64,000 bases of DNA, taken from Hyphodiscus hymeniophilus (taxonomy: Eukaryota; Ascomycota; Leotiomycetes; Helotiales; Hyphodiscaceae). Under the pieces are notes generated by a model, which did no database searches, was not told the origin of the DNA, and saw only the letters and a program-made list of their open reading frames with translations. How positions within the stretch are numbered: the first letter of the stretch is position 1; the number at the start of each line of letters is the position of its first letter. Positions 58,867 to 64,000 of this stretch are shown here, piece by piece. The stretch is taken from NCBI GenBank assembly GCA_016508695.1, contig VNKQ01000002.1, positions 806,001 to 870,000 of the forward strand, read 5' to 3'. Position numbers and translations under genes: made by a program.

Positions 58867-60514
58867 ATGGGTCCATCATTTCCCAGCGTTCAATCTTTCT
58901 ATAGTAGAGAAATTTCCACGGCCGCCGAGAAAGACGAAGAATCCCAATCTACACCAAGGAAACCAGGCGATGGCTTCACCGAAGAAGAACTGGCAGATGC
59001 TGTTGATCCTCTAAGACGAAAATGGGACCCCGAACGCGAGTATGATGAGTGTTCAATCGACAACTTGATTCCTGGTCCAAAAGCTGTTACGTTCGTTGGA
59101 AGAATCGCCAATCTCAGTACCATTCATGGGAGTACCCAGAAGCAGCCGAAAGCAGCTGGATGGCATTATTTGATATTAAAGGATGATACCGCTGCGATCT
59201 CGGTATGTTTTGTCCTTACAGTTGGCTTTCCAATCTCTGACTTGTCGAGGGAAGATCAAGCTTTACTTCTCCAGCGGCCAGTATCCTCTCAAGCTCGGTC
59301 AGCTCCTCTCGATCTGGACTATCTTCATTTCCGATGCGGCGAAAGCAAACACCACAGCAATCCAAGGAGTCCTCGCCTGTGCCAACCTCTTCCCAGGTCG
59401 TGTCACCTCAGACCACGTCATGATTCATACCAACAGCGCGACGGATAGCATCTGCCGCACGCCACTCACTTACCAGAGAGGCAGACCACTTCAAGGTCTC
59501 ATAACGCTCGATAGCTATCTCGGAAGCGGAGGTCACGATGGGGTTGTTGGGGTCAAAATCCTCGTTTGCGTCAAAAGCATCGGGCCAAAGAAGCGGATTT
59601 CGAAGAAGACGGGAGGGGAGTGTGATTTGGCCGAGGTCATGTTGTTCGACAATACGGGGGATATTCGATGGACTCTTTGGGGAGAGACGATCGAGTCAGC
59701 AAAGGATTGGCAGCCTGGCAAGACGATCCTGTTGATCTCGAATCCGGGTTATCGTGTTGAAGCGCATTCCCAGAAAGGGAGTATTGGTGTTCAACAGGCG
59801 ACTATGGTGGATGTTGATCCTGAATTCCCAGATGCGGAGTGGCTGAGGAAGTTCGCGGTGGGAGTGACGAAGAAGGAGAGCCTTTGCGTGGAGTTTCCTG
59901 GCGATGTGTTCAATGAGGATGTCATTGACGGCGCGGAATATGGTGTAAACAGGATCATGTTTCGACTTGCCGAGATTGATGATTGGTAAGAGAATCTCTC
60001 CTTCCTCGTCTACGTTTTGCTGAGACTGGTTTTAGGGTGCGCAATAATCCCAGCCATTCCTTCACTGGCCATGTCAATATCACAATCATGGAAATGTCTC
60101 TCGTCAAACTCCGAACTCGGGGTATGCTTCTGTGCAATGAATGGTCTATTCTCCACCCCCTCAATTCCTATGTATAGCAGCTGAGTCTGTCTTCATCACA
60201 GTTGCGGGGTTCCCATCTATGCGAATGAGCTCGAAATCCCGTGCAAGAACTGCTCCAAATCACTCAAGCTCTACCTCAACCCGAAAATTATCGGCATGCT
60301 CATCGACGAAACAGGTTGCATCACGCCGGGCAAGCTCCTGTGGAGCGAACGAGCGTGGGAACAATTGCTAGGCCGGACTGTCAAAGAGGTCACGGAAATG
60401 ACCAATGAGGAGATCCGATGGCTTGAGCAGAGAATGATGTTCATGCGCATGCACTTGGTATTCGGATGGGAGGAGAGCGTCGGACGGCTTGCCATCCTGG
60501 GAATGAGGGCTTGA
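58867..60514 (+). CDS. OB-fold nucleic-acid-binding protein, RPA1/MEIOB-like
   Basis: Probably a single-stranded DNA-binding protein. Exons: 58867-59202, 59255-59985, 60036-60121 and about 60186 (or 60202) to 60514, giving about 490 residues. OB-type strands appear as AVTFVGRIANLSTI, KLGQLLSIWTIFISDA, VKILVCVKSIGPKK, AEVMLFDNTGDIRWTLWGE and KTILLISNPGYRV. This beta pattern resembles RPA large subunit and MEIOB, the meiotic RPA-like protein. In the C-terminal part a Cys-x4-Cys-x10-Cys-x2-Cys pattern (CLHHSC, IPCKNC) looks like the RPA zinc ribbon if the upstream acceptor is used. The exon 3/4 junction is doubtful: the best splice pair leaves the last exon one base out of frame. The N-terminus is also unsure. 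Family call is moderate. Confidence 0.72.
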
Positions 60515-61540
60515 ACGGATAGCTCTTTGGCTAAAGATGAGCTTCGTATTTACGCGGGAGACATCGGGAATATGTGAAGGATCAAGATTTGCTTCTTTGT
60601 AAGTGGCTTTTCTTACTGACTGTTTTGCTGAGCGTGGATATACCCAAGTTATTGTTTGAGATACTCGCAAATGGCAGGTTGTTACAACCCACTTGAGTGT
60701 CATGATCGCAAATATCGTCCCATCGGCTCAGAATCTTGAACGGACAACATACGTCGACGCGGAGAGGTGCTTGTGACAGTCGTCAGTCGTCGGTAAACGC
60801 TCGATTTCGGCTTTCAAAAAGGGCTGGCATTGTCTAGAACACGAAAGGATCTATCCTTGTTGACGAAAACCCTGGATAACAATGACACAGGGCCAAGCCC
60901 TGACTCGTTCATAAGACATCCTGGAAGTGGAGAAATAATGGGTGTCACTGCATCAGCTCCAGATTCCCGAGTGTGGTCTACCTACCGAGCTTTCCATCGG
61001 TCGATTTCTCGCTGCGTTTCTGACCCTTAGCTCCAGTCATAAGAATCTCCTCCACTCTTGCATACCCATGTGCAGAAACGATCAGATGATTTCGAGAGGG
61101 GAAGTTGCTCATTAACGCATCTCATTGGACGCTTCCCCTGATATCGGGCTGCTCAACCCCGCGTCCAAATATCTCCCCACCTATTACCCCACATTCGGGC
61201 CGTTTCTTTCTACGTTTAAGCCCCTCGAAGTAAGCTTAACAATATACTCGGACATGCAGCTTAACGATGATCTCGGTTCACTCGGTGCATGTCCTTGAAG
61301 AAGCTCAACTATTATGCTTTCCAATAGCAAGACCTGGCGAGGTAGAAGGCCCGTTGACGTCGTATCTTGCAGGAACTGCCCCGCAGATGATGGGATCCTT
61401 GGGATGAGAGAGTCATGGTCACATCGTTGCGATTAGTCGCTCCTCACGATGACGACCATGCCAATACCAAGGAGAAGTTATATTAGACGGCCATCTCCCC
61501 CCCATGATGAAGGTACTTCACGACTCATCTCCTTGCCAAG
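60515..61540. other. Promoter region of the alpha-glucosidase gene
   Basis: About 1 kb between the OB-fold gene stop and ATG 61541. A TATA-like TTATATTA lies about 60 bases before the ATG. No gene seen. Confidence 0.5.
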
Positions 61541-64000
61541 ATGGCTCCTGTCTTCTCCTGGTTTGTCTTCGTGGCCACCGCCGTTGTCGCCAATACGATT
61601 GACCTGAGAGCTCCTTCGAATGATCCATTGGTTTCCTGCCCTGGCTACAAAGCCTCGAATGTCGAGACTACGTCTTCGAGTCTCACTGCAGACTTGAGTC
61701 TCGCTGGCAAGGCTTGCGATGTGTATGGCACAGACCTGACAGATTTGAAATTGTCTGTTGTATATGAGACTGGTGAGCAATCTTCCAATACACGACAGAT
61801 AGGAGCGTTCACTAAGGAATCTTAGATGACCGTATCCACGTCAAGATCCAAGACGCAGCCAATAGTGTTTACCAAGTCCCTGCATCTGTCTTCCCACGCC
61901 CCACCGCCAGCTCAGGTATTTCGTCCAAGAACGCCAACATCCAATTCCACTACACCGCATCTCCCTTCGCTTTCTCAATCACAAGATCGAGCACTGGGGA
62001 GGTTCTATTCGATACTTCGGCAGCAAGCATCGTTTTCGAATCTCAATATCTGCGACTACGCACCAATCTTCCTAATCATCCAAACCTGTACGGACTGGGT
62101 GAGCATTCGGATCCTCTGCGTCTGAATACCACCAACTACATACGTACGCTTTGGTCTCAAGATGCTTACGGTATTCCGCTCGGGGCAAATCTTTACGGAA
62201 ACCATCCGGTGTATTTCGACCATAGAGTTTCGGGCACCCATGGAGTGTTCTTCTTGAACTCTAACGGAATGGATGTTAAGATCAACAACACTGATGGCCG
62301 ACATCAGTATCTCGAATATAACACGCTGGGAGGTGTCTTGGACTTCTATTTCGTGGCGGGTCCGACTCCCATTGCCGTTTCGCAGCAATATGCCGAGGTT
62401 GTTGGACTGGCTACCATGATGCCCTATTGGGGTTTCGGATTCCACAATTGCAGATATGGATACCAGGATGCTTTCGCAGTGGCTGAGGTGATATACAACT
62501 ATTCGAAAGCCGAAATTCCGTTGGAGACTATGTGGACTGACATCGATTATATGGACTTGAGAAAGGTAGGTACTGGGCCGAATACTCCGCCGAATAGTTT
62601 TGCTGATTGGGATGTTTCAGGTCTTCTCACTTGACCCAGAGCGATTTCCACTCGATATGATGCAAGAAATCAATCATCATTTGCATGCTAATAACCAACA
62701 TCAAGTTCTGATGGTTGACCCTGCTGTTGCTTACCAGCCTTATCCGCCTTATGAGAGAGGTGCATCTGATGATATCTTCCTCAAGAGATCGAATGGATCT
62801 TTCTGGCTTGGTGTTGTTTGGCCAGGGGTTACAGTCTTCCCCGACTGGTTTAATACCGGAACCCAGAACTACTGGAATAATGAGTTTACCACTTTCTTCG
62901 ATCCTACGAACGGGGTCGATATCGATGGCCTGTGGATTGACATGAACGAGCCTTCAAACTTCCCTTGCAACTTCCCCTGCGATGACCCATACGCGGCAGC
63001 TGTCGGATACCCTCCCGCACCACCACCCGTCCGTACACCCCCAAGGTCACTCCCTGGATGGTCGTGTGAGTTCCAGCCTTCTGGATGCTCCGGAAAGAAG
63101 GAGAGGAGAGAGATCGCAAGTACGTTCTCCTCTCAAACCGAGATTGAGCGGGTCGTCGAAAGGCAGGCCCCAGGACAAGAGCTTGGCCTCCCGGGAAGGG
63201 ACTTGCTATATCCCAAATATGCCATCCATAATGCAGCAGCCTTCACCGTTGCCGACAACGCTGCAGGAGGTGGAATTTCCAATCACACTGTCAACACAGA
63301 TGTCATTCACCAAAATGGATTGGCGATGTATGATACTCACAACCTTTTCGGAACCAGTAAGTCCTACACCCGTTCCATGCTCGAAACAATGCTCATTAGC
63401 GATAGTGATGTCCACCGCATCGGCAGAAGCTATGTTGAATCGTCGACCAACCGATCGACCGCTCATCATCACTCGCAGCACCTTTGCTGGAGCAGGTAAG
63501 AAGGTTGGTCATTGGCTTGGCGATAATATCAGTGATTGGCTACATTACCAACTCTCAATCCGAACAATGTTAGCGTTCGGCTCCATCTACCAAGTCCCGA
63601 TGGTTGGCTCCGATGTTTGCGGTTATGGAGATAATACGACAGAGCAGCTTTGCGCTCGATGGGCTACACTGGGAGCATTCTCACCGTTCTACCGAGACCA
63701 CAATGCTTTCGAACCAAACATCCCTCAAGAATTTTACCAATGGCCTACAGTTGCTGCGGCAGCAAGGAAAGTGATCGATATCCGGTACCGTCTCCTGGAT
63801 TACATCTACACTGCCTTGTACCAACAGACAGTCGATGGTACACCTCTCGTCAATCCAATGTTTTATATCTATCCGCACGACACAAACACTTTCGGTCTCG
63901 AGATGCAATATTTCTTCGGCCCTTCGATACTCGTCAGTCCAGTTGTGGACGAGAACTCCACAACAGTGGACCTCTACCTCCCAAGAGATATATTTTACGA
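61541..64000 (+). CDS. Secreted GH31 alpha-glucosidase, 3' end missing
   Basis: Releases glucose from maltose, malto-oligosaccharides or starch outside the cell. Four exons are seen: 61541-61772, 61826-62565, 62621-63356 and 63406-64000 (continues past the edge), giving about 767 residues of an expected 880-980. The N-terminus MAPVFSWFVFVATAVVA is a typical signal peptide. YGLGEHSDPLRLN, PYWGFGFHNCRYGY and METMWTDID-like ETMWTDIDYMD are family blocks. The nucleophile Asp is in GLWIDMNEPSNF and the acid/base Asp in VGHWLGDNISDW. RSTFAGAGK precedes it. Acceptor GCGATAG at 63405 was chosen because it restores MMSTASAEAMLNRRP. Several N-glycosylation sites (NTTN, NNTD, NHT, NTT). Substrate preference within GH31 is inferred. 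Confidence 0.97.

Noticed and set aside
63357..63443. Longer last intron of the GH31 gene ending at GGCAG
   Set aside because: It keeps the frame but deletes the conserved MMSTASAEAM block; the nearer acceptor at 63405 keeps it.

Overview
This is a eukaryotic window from a filamentous ascomycete (Pezizomycotina). Genes are split by short GT-AG introns, mostly 45-60 bp with CTRAY-type branch sites. Genes lie on both strands with no operons. The gene set is typical of a mould: a STE2-type pheromone receptor, indoleamine dioxygenase, a Sim4-complex Fta4-like protein, a ThrE/Prm10 transporter and a family-31 glycosidase. A leotiomycete is my best guess, but only from the general look of the proteins. 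I saw no virus, plasmid, CRISPR, rRNA or convincing transposon, and no biosynthetic gene cluster.

Layout. 1-3172 (-): xanthine dehydrogenase, cut by the left edge. 4591-6114 (-): indoleamine 2,3-dioxygenase. 6542-8367 (+): ESCRT-I Vps23/Tsg101. 8481-10637 (-): unknown disordered protein. 11562-13291 (-): aldo/keto reductase. 15013-16120 (+): plasma-membrane syntaxin. 16406-17692 (-): Erv41/ERGIC2. 20063-21423 (+): alpha-pheromone receptor. 21798-23438 (-): MetE-like protein. 24218-25883 (+): F-box-like protein. 26351-27150 (+): dynactin p25. 28636-31324 (-): ThrE/Prm10 transporter. 34768-35527 (-): kinetochore Fta4. 40495-42189 (+): unknown Q-rich protein. 44737-46846 (+): unknown coiled-coil protein. 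47340-48249 (-): short-chain dehydrogenase. 49560-50111 (+): small Myb-like acidic protein. 50693-52854 (-): paxillin-like LIM protein. 56778-58501 (+): inositol-1-phosphate synthase. 58867-60514 (+): OB-fold DNA-binding protein. 61541-64000 (+): GH31 alpha-glucosidase, cut by the right edge.

The genes do not form one pathway. Membrane traffic is well represented (Vps23, syntaxin, Erv41, dynactin p25). Four genes concern nitrogen, amino-acid or one-carbon and redox metabolism (XDH, IDO, MetE-like, AKR). Three candidates concern cell shape, mating or chromosomes (STE2, paxillin-like, Fta4), plus an RPA/MEIOB-like protein. Several gene-free stretches are long: 31325-34767, 35528-40494 and 52855-56777.

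The most useful non-routine observations concern gene structure. A GC-AG intron restores a conserved AKR C-terminus. Two clear cases, and a third possible one, show one base apparently missing from a homopolymer inside an otherwise conserved gene (fta4, the coiled-coil gene, the OB-fold gene). One 72-nt in-frame exon and one 48-nt in-frame intron look capable of alternative splicing. I do not see a clearly new biological system here.
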